13,769 nt of DNA from Bacteriovoracaceae bacterium (lineage in GTDB: Bacteria; Bdellovibrionota; Bacteriovoracia; Bacteriovoracales; Bacteriovoracaceae). How positions within the stretch are numbered: the stretch's first letter is position 1; each line of letters starts with the position of its first letter. The notes beneath the pieces are model-generated. The model was not told where the DNA came from. It did not search any database and saw only the letters and a program-made list of their open reading frames with translations. Positions 6,728-13,330 of the stretch are shown piece by piece. The position numbers were made by a program, and so were the translations under genes. The DNA lies in NCBI GenBank assembly GCA_947448095.1, contig CANFNN010000050.1, positions 1 through 13,769 of the forward strand, written 5' to 3'.

Positions 6728-7162
6728 ATGAACAAGTTAATTTCTAGCTATGCAAAAATTTCTGAAAACAATTCTCTCTCAATGGCCTTACTTGTTTTAA
6801 GACTTATGATGGGAGTAGCGTTTGTTCTTCATGGGTGGCCAAAAATTCAAAGTCCCTTTGGCTGGATGGGTCCGGAGGCACCTGTGCCGGGAATTCTTCA
6901 GGCACTTGCAGCGTTGGCGGAATTTGGTGGAGGACTGGCGTTGATTCTTGGAATTGCCACTCCGATTGCTGCCATTGGATTAATTGGGACCATGGCCGTA
7001 GCGGTTTTATTCTTGATCAAAAGTGGTCTGCCCTTTGTTAGCAGTGGAACTCCCTCTTATGAACTAGCACTGGTTTATTTCTTTATTTCTATATTGTTTT
7101 TAGTGACGGGCTCTGGCCGCTATTCACTGGATCACCAAATCTTTGGCAAAACGAAGGCATAG
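6728..7162 (+). CDS. DoxX-family membrane protein
   Basis: This 144-residue membrane protein has four predicted transmembrane helices. It shows the family pattern LVLRLMMGVAFVLHGWPKI in the first helix, EFGGGLALILGIATPIAAIGL in the middle pair, and a final helix around LVYFFISILFLVTGSGRYSLD. DoxX proteins are small quinone-associated membrane proteins named after the thiosulfate:quinone oxidoreductase subunit. Many bacterial copies, such as E. coli YqjF, respond to aromatic or oxidative stress, and their biochemistry is poorly defined. ATG 6728 is preferred over the in-frame GTG at 6722 because the AAGG purine run lies at about the right distance only for the ATG. It is last in the YceI-DODA-DoxX operon. 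Its stop is only 2 nt from the stop of the convergent copA gene, so transcripts of the two must overlap. Confidence 0.88.
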   Translation: MNKLISSYAKISENNSLSMALLVLRLMMGVAFVLHGWPKIQSPFGWMGPEAPVPGILQALAALAEFGGGLALILGIATPIAAIGLIGTMAVAVLFLIKSGLPFVSSGTPSYELALVYFFISILFLVTGSGRYSLDHQIFGKTKA

Positions 7163-7164
7163 AC

Positions 7165-9327
7165 TTAAACAGATGCGTTTGATGCTTTCCATCTTTTCAG
7201 TAGCAGGGAATTGGTCACAACACTGACCGAACTCATGGCCATAGCGGCCCCTGCTACGACTGGATTCAAATATCCCAATGCTGCCAGCGGAATTCCGATC
7301 ACATTATACACAAACGCCCAGAAAAGATTTTGTTTGATCTTGGCATAAGTTACGCGCGAAATCGAAATAGCATCAGGAATTAAGAGGGGATTTCCCCGCA
7401 TAAGAGTAATTCCTGCCGAATGCATGGCCACATCTGTCCCTGTCGACATGGCCATCCCCACGTGGGCAGCCGCCAAAGCAGGGGCATCATTAATTCCGTC
7501 TCCCACCATCGCCATGATTTCTCCCGATGATTTAAACTTCTGAATGATTTCTAGTTTCTCATGCGGAAGTATTTCCGCTTTCACAATATCAATTCCTAGT
7601 TCGCGGGCCACAATTTCTGCACTGGCCAGGTTATCTCCCGTGAGCATCACAGTTTTAATTCCAAGATTTTTTAAGCGTGAAATTGTTTCTTTGGCAGAAC
7701 TCTTAATCGTATCCCTAAAACTCACCACGCCTAAGATTTTATTCAGAGGCTGCTCAATTAAAAATGAAACTGTTTCTCCCAGGGATTCACGTTCCTTGGC
7801 TTTTAAAATGGCGGCCGAATCAGTGATATTGAATTCCGTCAGAAGGCGCTTGCTTCCAAGTAGATATTTTGTGTTATTGATTTCTGCTTCAATGCCTCGG
7901 CCGGGAAGTGCTTTGATTGAGCTTGCCGCTAAAAAAGAAACTTTCTTGTTGAGTGCTTCATTAAGCACAGCTTTCGCCAAGGGATGCTCACTGCCTTTTT
8001 GAATACTGGCCATTAAGCTCAAAACTTCATCTTCTGTTTTCTCAAATGCAGAGATTTGAGCTACTGAAGGTTTGCCTTCAGTGAGGGTTCCGGTTTTATC
8101 AAAAGCGATCATGGTGATGGAATGAGTAATTTCTAGTGCCTCAGCATCTTTAATCAAGATGCCGGCCTTTGCCGCCACACCGGTTCCCACCATGATAGAT
8201 GTGGGAGTCGCCAGCCCTAAGGCACAAGGGCACGCGATGACCAGAACTGCGACACCGTGAATGATGGCAACTTCCCAGTTGCCAAAAACTAGACCCGTTA
8301 AGGTAATTGTGAGTAGAGCAATCACTAAAACAGTAGGAACAAAATAAGCACTGACTTTATCGACTAGTCTTTGAATAGGGGCCTTCACTGCCTGAGCGTC
8401 TTCTACCATCCTGATAATTCTTGCGAGGACTGTTTCTGCTCCCAGAGCTGTGACTTGCACCTGGATCAAACCATCGCCGTTAATGGAGCCGCCTACGACT
8501 AGATTATTTTCGTGCTTTTCAATTGGTAAACTCTCGCCCGTGATTAAAGATTCATCAACCTGGGTGCTGCCTTTGGTAATCATTCCATCCACCGGGATTC
8601 TTTCACCCGGCCTGATGATCACACAATCTGAAATCTCTAGGGATTCAATCGCTATTTCACTTTCACGTTCATTTCGAAGGACTCTCGCCGTTAGAGGCCT
8701 GAGTGCTTGGAGGGCCTTGATGGCCGAAGTTGTTTGCTGCTTGGCCTTGGACTCTAGATATTTTCCTAACAAAACTAAAGTGATCACCACCGCCGAGCCT
8801 TCAAAGTAGAGATGCATTTCACCCTTCATCATCACGTAAAGGCTGAGACCATAGGCCGCACTTGTTCCAATCGCAACCAGAAGCTCCATGTTGCCAGATT
8901 TCGCCTTAATCGCTCCCCAGGCGGATTGATAGAAGCGGGCACCTATGAAGAATTGAATGGGTGTGGCCAGTGCTAGTTGGATCCAAGGGGAAAGCATTAG
9001 GTGGAGCCCAAATACTTCGAGCATCATTGGAATCGTAAGAGGTAAGGTCAGTAGAGCAGAGATCAATATAAGAATTTTTTCTTTTTTTAAAGAGACAGGT
9101 TTTTGAGGAGCTGAGCTTAGCCGCGCCTTATAGCCGGCTTTGGTGATGAGATCAATGATTTGTTGGACATTTAATTTAGAGTCTTCAAATGAAACACTGG
9201 CCTTTTCTGTTGCAAGGTTCACTGAAGCGGAGAGAATCCCTGAATCTTTTTGAAGTGCTTTTTCAATTCGATTTACGCACGAGGCGCAGTGAATTCCCTC
9301 TACATCAAAACTGATTTTTTTTTGCAT
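7165..9327 (-). CDS. copA: Copper-exporting P1B-type ATPase CopA
   Basis: This 720-residue protein has one N-terminal heavy-metal domain with GIHCASC (C14, C17). A block of transmembrane helices follows, then an actuator domain with DESLITGESLP and the ion-channel motif C366-P-C368 that defines heavy-metal ATPases. The phosphorylation site is D410 in DKTGTLTEG. The SEHPLAK motif (HP locus) and the hinge GDGINDAPAL (D610, D614) complete the ATP-binding domain. The C-terminal transmembrane helices hold N and YN...P and MAMSSVSVVTNSL, matching the Cu(I)-binding MxxSS signature. It exports Cu(I) from the cytoplasm. Start ATG has GAGGA six bases upstream, and a TATAAA lies just before that, so it may have its own promoter. 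It is co-directional with the desaturase 53 nt upstream. No CueR-like or CsoR-like operator was recognised. Confidence 0.95.
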   Translation of the reverse strand: MQKKISFDVEGIHCASCVNRIEKALQKDSGILSASVNLATEKASVSFEDSKLNVQQIIDLITKAGYKARLSSAPQKPVSLKKEKILILISALLTLPLTIPMMLEVFGLHLMLSPWIQLALATPIQFFIGARFYQSAWGAIKAKSGNMELLVAIGTSAAYGLSLYVMMKGEMHLYFEGSAVVITLVLLGKYLESKAKQQTTSAIKALQALRPLTARVLRNERESEIAIESLEISDCVIIRPGERIPVDGMITKGSTQVDESLITGESLPIEKHENNLVVGGSINGDGLIQVQVTALGAETVLARIIRMVEDAQAVKAPIQRLVDKVSAYFVPTVLVIALLTITLTGLVFGNWEVAIIHGVAVLVIACPCALGLATPTSIMVGTGVAAKAGILIKDAEALEITHSITMIAFDKTGTLTEGKPSVAQISAFEKTEDEVLSLMASIQKGSEHPLAKAVLNEALNKKVSFLAASSIKALPGRGIEAEINNTKYLLGSKRLLTEFNITDSAAILKAKERESLGETVSFLIEQPLNKILGVVSFRDTIKSSAKETISRLKNLGIKTVMLTGDNLASAEIVARELGIDIVKAEILPHEKLEIIQKFKSSGEIMAMVGDGINDAPALAAAHVGMAMSTGTDVAMHSAGITLMRGNPLLIPDAISISRVTYAKIKQNLFWAFVYNVIGIPLAALGYLNPVVAGAAMAMSSVSVVTNSLLLKRWKASNASV

Positions 9328-9380
9328 ATATAGTCCTCATGACTTTTATACATCACAAAATCAGATAAGGAACGCCTCGA

Positions 9381-10229
9381 CTAGAAAGCACTTCTTTTTT
9401 TAGTAAAAGGAATGAATTCCCCAACCTTTTTGATGCCTTTGAACCACGAATAGGGAACTCCCGCTTCAAGATAACAATGGGCGGGAATCAAATGTTCAAT
9501 CGAGGCATGGAATTCAGGAAGTTTCGACCAATGCAAACCATGTTTAACGTGATGAGCAGTATGGTAGCCAAGATTTCCTGTCATCATGTTGTAGAATGGA
9601 TCAAGAATATTGCGGCTGCCTTCAAATTCATTTTTTGTATCAAGATTTGAATGGTGAGCATAAGTGGCCCATGACGTAAGCGTCAGTCCCACAATCATAG
9701 GAAGTAAAAAGAGAAAAAGAGCGTTAAACCAATTATGCCAAAAAAGCAGGGCCAGGGTCGCTCCAATGAGCATCATCATTAAGATAAAATCTTTGAGGTG
9801 TCCTTTGTGGTTCATTCCTACTTTGGCAATGCGGAAAAAACTAGTTCCGGCCACTTCAAACGTATAACCAAGCTCAGACTTCGTAGAGCCATCAGTGTTC
9901 ATCCAACGAGACTCATCGAGTTCTTGGTTAAGATAATTTTTGTGATGACCAAGCACGTGATGAAGAAACCATCCCTTAGTTGTAATGCCAGTTTGAAAAC
10001 CATACATGAATTCAAGCAAGCGGTTCAAGATTGTTGACCTGAAAGTCAGGTAGTGTTGGTGGTGATGATTCCAAGCGCAGACATTCCCCTTGGGCCAAAT
10101 ACTAAGAAGAAACCACGTTACAACAAACCATGGATTATCAATCGTGAAATATATCGTAACGTCTGTCAGAAAGAAGAGCGCCATAATCGTTACGGGAAGC
10201 TGATCCGCTTTTTGGCGAAATATTGACAT
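9381..10229 (-). CDS. Membrane fatty-acid desaturase/hydroxylase family protein
   Basis: This 282-residue protein has the three histidine boxes of the membrane fatty-acid desaturase superfamily: NHHHQH (54-59), HHVLGHH (90-96), and GYHTAHHVKHGLH with a following EFH near residue 230. Hydrophobic segments flank the boxes (about 13-45 and 150-190). Members introduce double bonds or hydroxyls into acyl chains at the membrane with a di-iron centre. The substrate cannot be read from the sequence. ATG 10229 is preferred because TAGGA (10236-10240) lies six bases upstream. A longer TTG start at 10262 adds eleven residues without support. The 76-nt gap to the upstream GRDP-like gene contains an 8-U tract and a possible stem covering this ribosome site. 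The HYG signature of AlkB is absent, which separates it from the monooxygenase earlier in the window. Confidence 0.85.
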   Translation of the reverse strand: MSIFRQKADQLPVTIMALFFLTDVTIYFTIDNPWFVVTWFLLSIWPKGNVCAWNHHHQHYLTFRSTILNRLLEFMYGFQTGITTKGWFLHHVLGHHKNYLNQELDESRWMNTDGSTKSELGYTFEVAGTSFFRIAKVGMNHKGHLKDFILMMMLIGATLALLFWHNWFNALFLFLLPMIVGLTLTSWATYAHHSNLDTKNEFEGSRNILDPFYNMMTGNLGYHTAHHVKHGLHWSKLPEFHASIEHLIPAHCYLEAGVPYSWFKGIKKVGEFIPFTKKRSAF

Positions 10230-10230
10230 A

Positions 10231-10283
10231 GGAGTTCCTAAGTAGAAAAAAAATAGTGCCAAATTTTAACGCATAAGAACTCC
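10231..10283 (-). promoter_or_regulatory. Possible ribosome-site-masking stem before the desaturase
   Basis: On the reverse strand GGAGTTCTT (10283-10275) can pair with AGGAACTCC (10239-10231), giving nine pairs including one G-U. This would bury the AGGA ribosome site of the desaturase gene. The 35-nt loop holds eight consecutive U (10253-10246). Such a stem could lower translation in a condition-dependent way. It was predicted by eye only. Confidence 0.3.
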
Positions 10284-10305
10284 AAATGGCAAACGCTATG
10301 CAGGA

Positions 10306-10749
10306 TTAATTCTCACTAAACCACCTTCTGACTGTTTCCTCTCCAAGGGTGTCATAACAGTAATTTAGGAAGCGATTGAGGTTTTTTTCAAACTCTTCTT
10401 CGTCCTGAGAAAGGTTTGGGACAATATCCGGCAGATGGTGAATGTATTGGTTAAAATATTTAGAACAAAAATCTGCATAGTCTTGGGTGTATAAAAGAAA
10501 TACGTGCCACATTTGATCAATCGCTTTCATCGCTTTCATCTCTTCGTCCATAATGAAAAGAAAATCAAAACCCTCGTGAAGAGGGTTTTGATGGCGATCC
10601 ATCTCGTGTTTTTCAGTTGCCCAAAAAAAACGCAGCAAATCTTTGAAAATAATTTCTGCCTGGTGAGCATTCTGGGGAAATTCTCGCTGGAAGCGATTGA
10701 TGACCGCAGGATGCTCATAACTAAGAAGTTGGTTCAAAGATGTTTGCAT
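10306..10749 (-). CDS. GRDP-like protein (plant glycine-rich-domain-protein-like motif), function unknown
   Basis: This 147-residue soluble protein has the core pattern D78-QMWH82-xFLLYT-xDY91-xxFC95 followed by H104-H105-LP. That matches the DxxWHxHxxx.Y..fC......HHxP signature of glycine-rich-domain-containing-protein-like (GRDP/DUF1399) sequences known from plants, fungi and some bacteria. The conserved His and Cys could bind a metal, but no biochemical role is established. The rest is mostly helical and acidic, with no signal peptide or membrane segment. ATG 10749 is chosen because it is only 4 nt after the stop of the upstream 27-residue ORF and has a weak AGGT. GTG 10770 would overlap that ORF. 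A perfect 12-bp hairpin followed by a T-rich tail lies inside codons 53-62. The desaturase lies 76 nt downstream and is co-directional. Confidence 0.7.
   Translation of the reverse strand: MQTSLNQLLSYEHPAVINRFQREFPQNAHQAEIIFKDLLRFFWATEKHEMDRHQNPLHEGFDFLFIMDEEMKAMKAIDQMWHVFLLYTQDYADFCSKYFNQYIHHLPDIVPNLSQDEEEFEKNLNRFLNYCYDTLGEETVRRWFSEN
10564..10592 (-). terminator. Intragenic terminator-like hairpin in the GRDP-like gene
   Basis: Positions 10564-10575 (atcaaaaccctc) and 10581-10592 (gagggttttgat) form a perfect 12-bp stem with a 5-nt loop. On the coding (minus) strand the stem is followed directly by TTTCTTTTC, which looks like an intrinsic terminator. It lies within codons 53-62, well inside the gene. 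Confidence 0.45.
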
Positions 10750-10753
10750 ACAA

Positions 10754-10837
10754 CTACCTGATCCAAGCACAGCATTTGGGTCTGCAGCCTTGGGCCCTAC
10801 GTTTAGTCAGAATTTTTTCAATTAGATCATTTTTCAT
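10754..10837 (-). CDS. Small cysteine-containing basic peptide (27 residues), unrecognised
   Basis: This short ORF starts at ATG 10835-10837 with a near-ideal Shine-Dalgarno AAGGAG (10844-10849) six bases upstream, the best ribosome site in this gene series. The peptide opens MKNDLIEKIL and ends KRRAQGCRPKCCAWIR, with cysteines at 18, 22 and 23 (C-x3-CC) in a strongly basic tail. Its TAG stop is 4 nt before the ATG of the GRDP-like gene, implying translational coupling. No family was recognised. Alternatives are a metal- or thiol-binding microprotein, a regulatory leader peptide (adjacent Cys codons close to the stop, as in cysteine-sensing uORFs), or a modified-peptide precursor. A chance ORF is less likely given the ribosome site and spacing. 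Confidence 0.55.
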   Translation of the reverse strand: MKNDLIEKILTKRRAQGCRPKCCAWIR

Positions 10838-11015
10838 CGCTTTCTCCTTGTTTAGCTTGGAGTGAGATTAGCGAAAGGCCTTGGCTAGATAAAATTGATT
10901 GTTGCTATAGCTATGATAAGCAGAACTTATGCTGGGACTATAGATGATTGGTTCTGTCGGGTAACTGCGGAGGAGAGTAATTAACATTTATTGGGTCTTT
11001 CTCCGATTAGCCACT

Positions 11016-11849
11016 ATGGGTTTGCGTATTAGCACAAATATTCCCTCACTCCAGTCGCAGACGTCACTTAGTAAAGTGACGCGAGAAACTGCGGACAGTT
11101 CTGCCAAATTAAGTTCAGGAAAAAGAATTCTTAAAGCAGCTGACGATGCTGCTGGATTGGCGATTTCTGAAAAACTGAATGCAGAAATTCGCTCCTCTAA
11201 ACAGGCCAATCGAAACGCCAATGATGGTTTGTCTCTCGTTCAGGTAGCTGAGGGGGGATTAACTGAATCCTCAAATATTCTGATTCGCATGCGCGAGCTT
11301 GGTATGCAGGCCGCCTCAGATTCTCTGTCAGATTCGGACCGTTCAAAATCCAATCTTGAATATAATCAGTTGAAAGATGAACTCGAAAGAATTTCTCAAT
11401 CGACAGAATTTAACGGAAGAAAACTTTTAAACGGCTCCGGCTCTCAGCTCGATTTTCATGTGGGTGTGGGAGATCATAGTTCAGATGATCAAATTAGCTA
11501 TAACTCTCAAAGCATTAATTCTGGCGTTCAGTCTTTGGGTGTATCTTCCTTGAGTCTTCATTCTAAGTTAAGTGCTCAAGAGGGTCTGGCAAATATTGAT
11601 AGTGCTATTAACAAGGTCTCGTCCCATAAAGCAACTTTGGGATCTATTCAGAATCGACTGATTACGAGTTCAAATAATTTATCGGTTTATCATGAGAATA
11701 TGAGTGCTGCTAATAATCGTATTCGTGATTTAGATTATGCAGAAGAATCTGCGACCCAGGCCCGTAACTCAATATTGGGTGATGCCAACACTGCAGTCAT
11801 GGCCCAGGCAAACACATCAGGTCAAATTGCGCTTAAACTCGTGAACTAA
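11016..11849 (+). CDS. fliC: Flagellin
   Basis: This is a 277-residue flagellin. The conserved D0/D1 N-terminus is MGLRISTNIPSLQSQTSL...LSSGKRI, with AADDAAGLAISEKLNAEIR and a VQVAEGGLTESSNIL segment. RMRELGMQAASD and the FNGRKLLNG loop follow, and the C-terminal helix carries AANNRIRDLDYAEESA...ANTAVMAQAN and ends IALKLVN. The central variable region is very short, as in other small flagellins. It is secreted by the flagellar export apparatus and polymerises into the filament. The MGLRI start resembles Bdellovibrio-group flagellins, which usually occur as multigene families, so other copies are likely elsewhere. No Shine-Dalgarno precedes ATG 11016. A strong GGAGGAG lies at 10970-10976, too far upstream to serve it. 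An 8-bp perfect hairpin (11062-11081) sits early in the coding sequence. The stop overlaps the convergent outer-membrane gene by 4 nt. Confidence 0.95.
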   Translation: MGLRISTNIPSLQSQTSLSKVTRETADSSAKLSSGKRILKAADDAAGLAISEKLNAEIRSSKQANRNANDGLSLVQVAEGGLTESSNILIRMRELGMQAASDSLSDSDRSKSNLEYNQLKDELERISQSTEFNGRKLLNGSGSQLDFHVGVGDHSSDDQISYNSQSINSGVQSLGVSSLSLHSKLSAQEGLANIDSAINKVSSHKATLGSIQNRLITSSNNLSVYHENMSAANNRIRDLDYAEESATQARNSILGDANTAVMAQANTSGQIALKLVN

Positions 11850-12802
11850 CCTTTCTTCTTACCTTGTAATTTTATCGCCACACCCACATCGAATCGATTC
11901 TGCTGACCAAGTGAAGCTCTTGTGTACCAGTTGATATTTCCTTGATGATCTAATTTCCCCCCAAGCTGAATTGTCGTTCTTGGGCCATAGGTATAAAAAC
12001 CAGACAGAGTAGGTGAGCGATCAGGAATATTGGCATTTACGTTTGAAAAATAGAGTTTCATATTTAAACGTTGGTCGTACTTGTCAGTAATGGTTTTTAA
12101 AACATCCACATCTGCACCCAATTCATAGCTCATGGCATTTCTTTGAACATCATAAAGACCATCAGCAAAAAGCTTAAACATTTTATCGCCTACAATTTTT
12201 AAATCGAGTTTGAGGTCCTCTCGCACATAAGCATCCCCGTTATAAACTTCCACAGCGGTTTGAGTCACAAGGCTTGAAAAGAACTTATGATCGACTTCAA
12301 TTTCAATGAAGTTTCCTTTGAATTGACGATTAAAAGCATTCGGAGTTTTAAAATCCCCAAGACTTCCTGCCACAACTTTGAAGTCACCAATTTGGGTGTT
12401 GGCCTTAACACGGACGCCGTCCATCCATCCTGATGGGGCCAATCCATTACTTCCAACAGTTGGCTCAGGTGATAGGGCACCCGCTTCGGCAGTTATTTTG
12501 CCCATCACTTTTCGAAGATAGAGATTTCTGAAGGCAAGGTTGACATCATCTGTCTGACCATTTGAAGTTGAGAGTGTAGACCAATCATTATTAAAAGCAC
12601 TTCCAGTACTTGCAAGCCCCACTATCTCAACCATTCCGGCCGCATCAATGACAAAGCCCATACGGATTCTGCCTTGAAGGCGTGTGATGTCTTTAGACGG
12701 GAGTTGATCACCTCTTGAATCAAGCAGAATACTGTAATCCTTTACCTGTGCCATGGCACTGAAAGAGAAGACGAGCGCGCTTAAAAGTAGTAGTGATTTC
12801 AT
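11846..12802 (-). CDS. Putative porin-like outer-membrane beta-barrel protein
   Basis: This is a 318-residue precursor with a Sec signal peptide, MKSLLLLSALVFSFSAMA, and a mature start at QVKDYS. The rest is a regular alternation of amphipathic strands, for example GRIRMGFVIDAAGMVEIVGLASTG, LAFRNLYLRKVMGKITAEAG and FKLFADGLYDV. The final strands NWYTRASLGQQ and RFDVGVAIKLQG point to a porin-like barrel. The GxIRxGF...vGxxSTGS..fnndW segment resembles porin-like proteins of deltaproteobacteria and Bdellovibrionota, but no substrate can be named. The C-terminus ends in KGKKKG-like basic residues rather than the usual aromatic residue that guides barrel insertion, which is unusual. AGGGAG precedes the ATG by about six bases. 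It is convergent with and overlaps flagellin by 4 nt. A long inverted repeat lies 53 nt upstream of its start codon. Confidence 0.7.
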   Translation of the reverse strand: MKSLLLLSALVFSFSAMAQVKDYSILLDSRGDQLPSKDITRLQGRIRMGFVIDAAGMVEIVGLASTGSAFNNDWSTLSTSNGQTDDVNLAFRNLYLRKVMGKITAEAGALSPEPTVGSNGLAPSGWMDGVRVKANTQIGDFKVVAGSLGDFKTPNAFNRQFKGNFIEIEVDHKFFSSLVTQTAVEVYNGDAYVREDLKLDLKIVGDKMFKLFADGLYDVQRNAMSYELGADVDVLKTITDKYDQRLNMKLYFSNVNANIPDRSPTLSGFYTYGPRTTIQLGGKLDHQGNINWYTRASLGQQNRFDVGVAIKLQGKKKG

Positions 12803-12854
12803 TTGGACTCCCTGTTTTTTCTAATTCTAAGGGAGTGAGATTCTAGGGGATGAA

Positions 12855-12909
12855 AAATGCCACTAAGTTGGTATAAATTACACAGTGTCAGACATACTTA
12901 GTGACATTT
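12855..12909. repeat. 14-bp inverted repeat upstream of the porin-like gene
   Basis: Left arm aaatgccactaagt (12855-12868) and right arm acttagtgacattt (12896-12909) are reverse complements with one mismatch. In minus-strand RNA the mismatch becomes a G-U pair, so the stem is fully paired. A smaller palindrome, tgtcagaca (12886-12894), lies in the 27-nt spacer. It may be an operator pair for the porin gene, a leader structure, or a 3' terminator of the upstream arsR-type gene (five U follow on that strand). Confidence 0.5.
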
Positions 12910-12927
12910 CATATTGGATTCAATTTT

Positions 12928-13284
12928 TCAGATAGGTTTGTTCGCCCAATCCTGTTTGGCCTGGTTCATGGTCTTGGCCACAAGGTCATCTAATTTCTCA
13001 GACTTATTCAGTAGTTCGATACCTTTAAGGAGCCAATCCGCTAATTCAGGGGCAATTAAGCTATAAAAAACTCTTCTGCCATCTTTGCGCTCTTTGAGTA
13101 AATGGTGGCTTTTAAGAATGGCCAGGTGCTGGGAAACACTGGACTGGGGCATCGCTATGATTTTTTGTAATGAACTCACGTCAAGTTCACCTGCGCGCAG
13201 CTCTTGAATGATCTGAATTCGGGCAGAGTGGGCCAAAGGGTGAATAAATTTGGCCAATTCCTCAGCTGCTAATTTTTTGTACAT
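12928..13284 (-). CDS. ArsR-family winged-helix transcriptional regulator
   Basis: This 118-residue protein starts AEELAKFIHPLAHSARIQIIQEL, followed by DVSSLQKIIAMPQSSVSQHLAILKSHHLL (helix-turn-helix, about residues 36-64). The wing is KERKDGRRVFYSL, the standard ArsR/SmtB fold. It contains no cysteine, so the classic ELCVCD metal site and the thiol sensor pair of BigR/SqrR-type repressors are both absent. Sensing through other residues or a non-metal signal must be assumed. It probably acts as a dimeric repressor of its own operon. AGGT lies about seven bases before the ATG. The small hypothetical gene 46 nt upstream on the same strand is the likely first gene of the transcript, and the target is not otherwise evident. 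Confidence 0.88.
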   Translation of the reverse strand: MYKKLAAEELAKFIHPLAHSARIQIIQELRAGELDVSSLQKIIAMPQSSVSQHLAILKSHHLLKERKDGRRVFYSLIAPELADWLLKGIELLNKSEKLDDLVAKTMNQAKQDWANKPI

Positions 13285-13330
13285 AAAATACCTGTGTTCG
13301 ATAATTAAATAAAAGAGGGAGAACTTCTAT

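Noticed and set aside
7544..8809. Two long plus-strand open frames (7544-8002 and 8450-8809) opposite copA
   Set aside because: Both lie wholly inside copA, whose motifs and frame are unambiguous. Their translations are Ser/Ile-rich with no recognisable domain and no ribosome site.
8961..9380. CueR- or CsoR-type operator upstream of copA
   Set aside because: No matching palindrome of either class was found in the 53-bp gap. Only a TATAAA and a ribosome site can be supported.
10306..10837. Small peptide and GRDP-like gene as one frameshifted protein
   Set aside because: The GRDP-like frame has its own ATG 4 nt after the peptide stop and a complete motif set. The peptide has its own strong ribosome site, so two coupled genes explain the data better.
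10754..10837. Methanobactin-type copper-binding peptide
   Set aside because: No DUF692-type MbnB or MbnC gene is present nearby, and the Cys pattern does not match known precursors. Proximity to copA alone is not enough.
10965..11015. Upstream ATT start for flagellin served by GGAGGAG
   Set aside because: An ATT start is very rare and would add hydrophobic residues before the conserved MGLRI N-terminus, which is incompatible with flagellin assembly.
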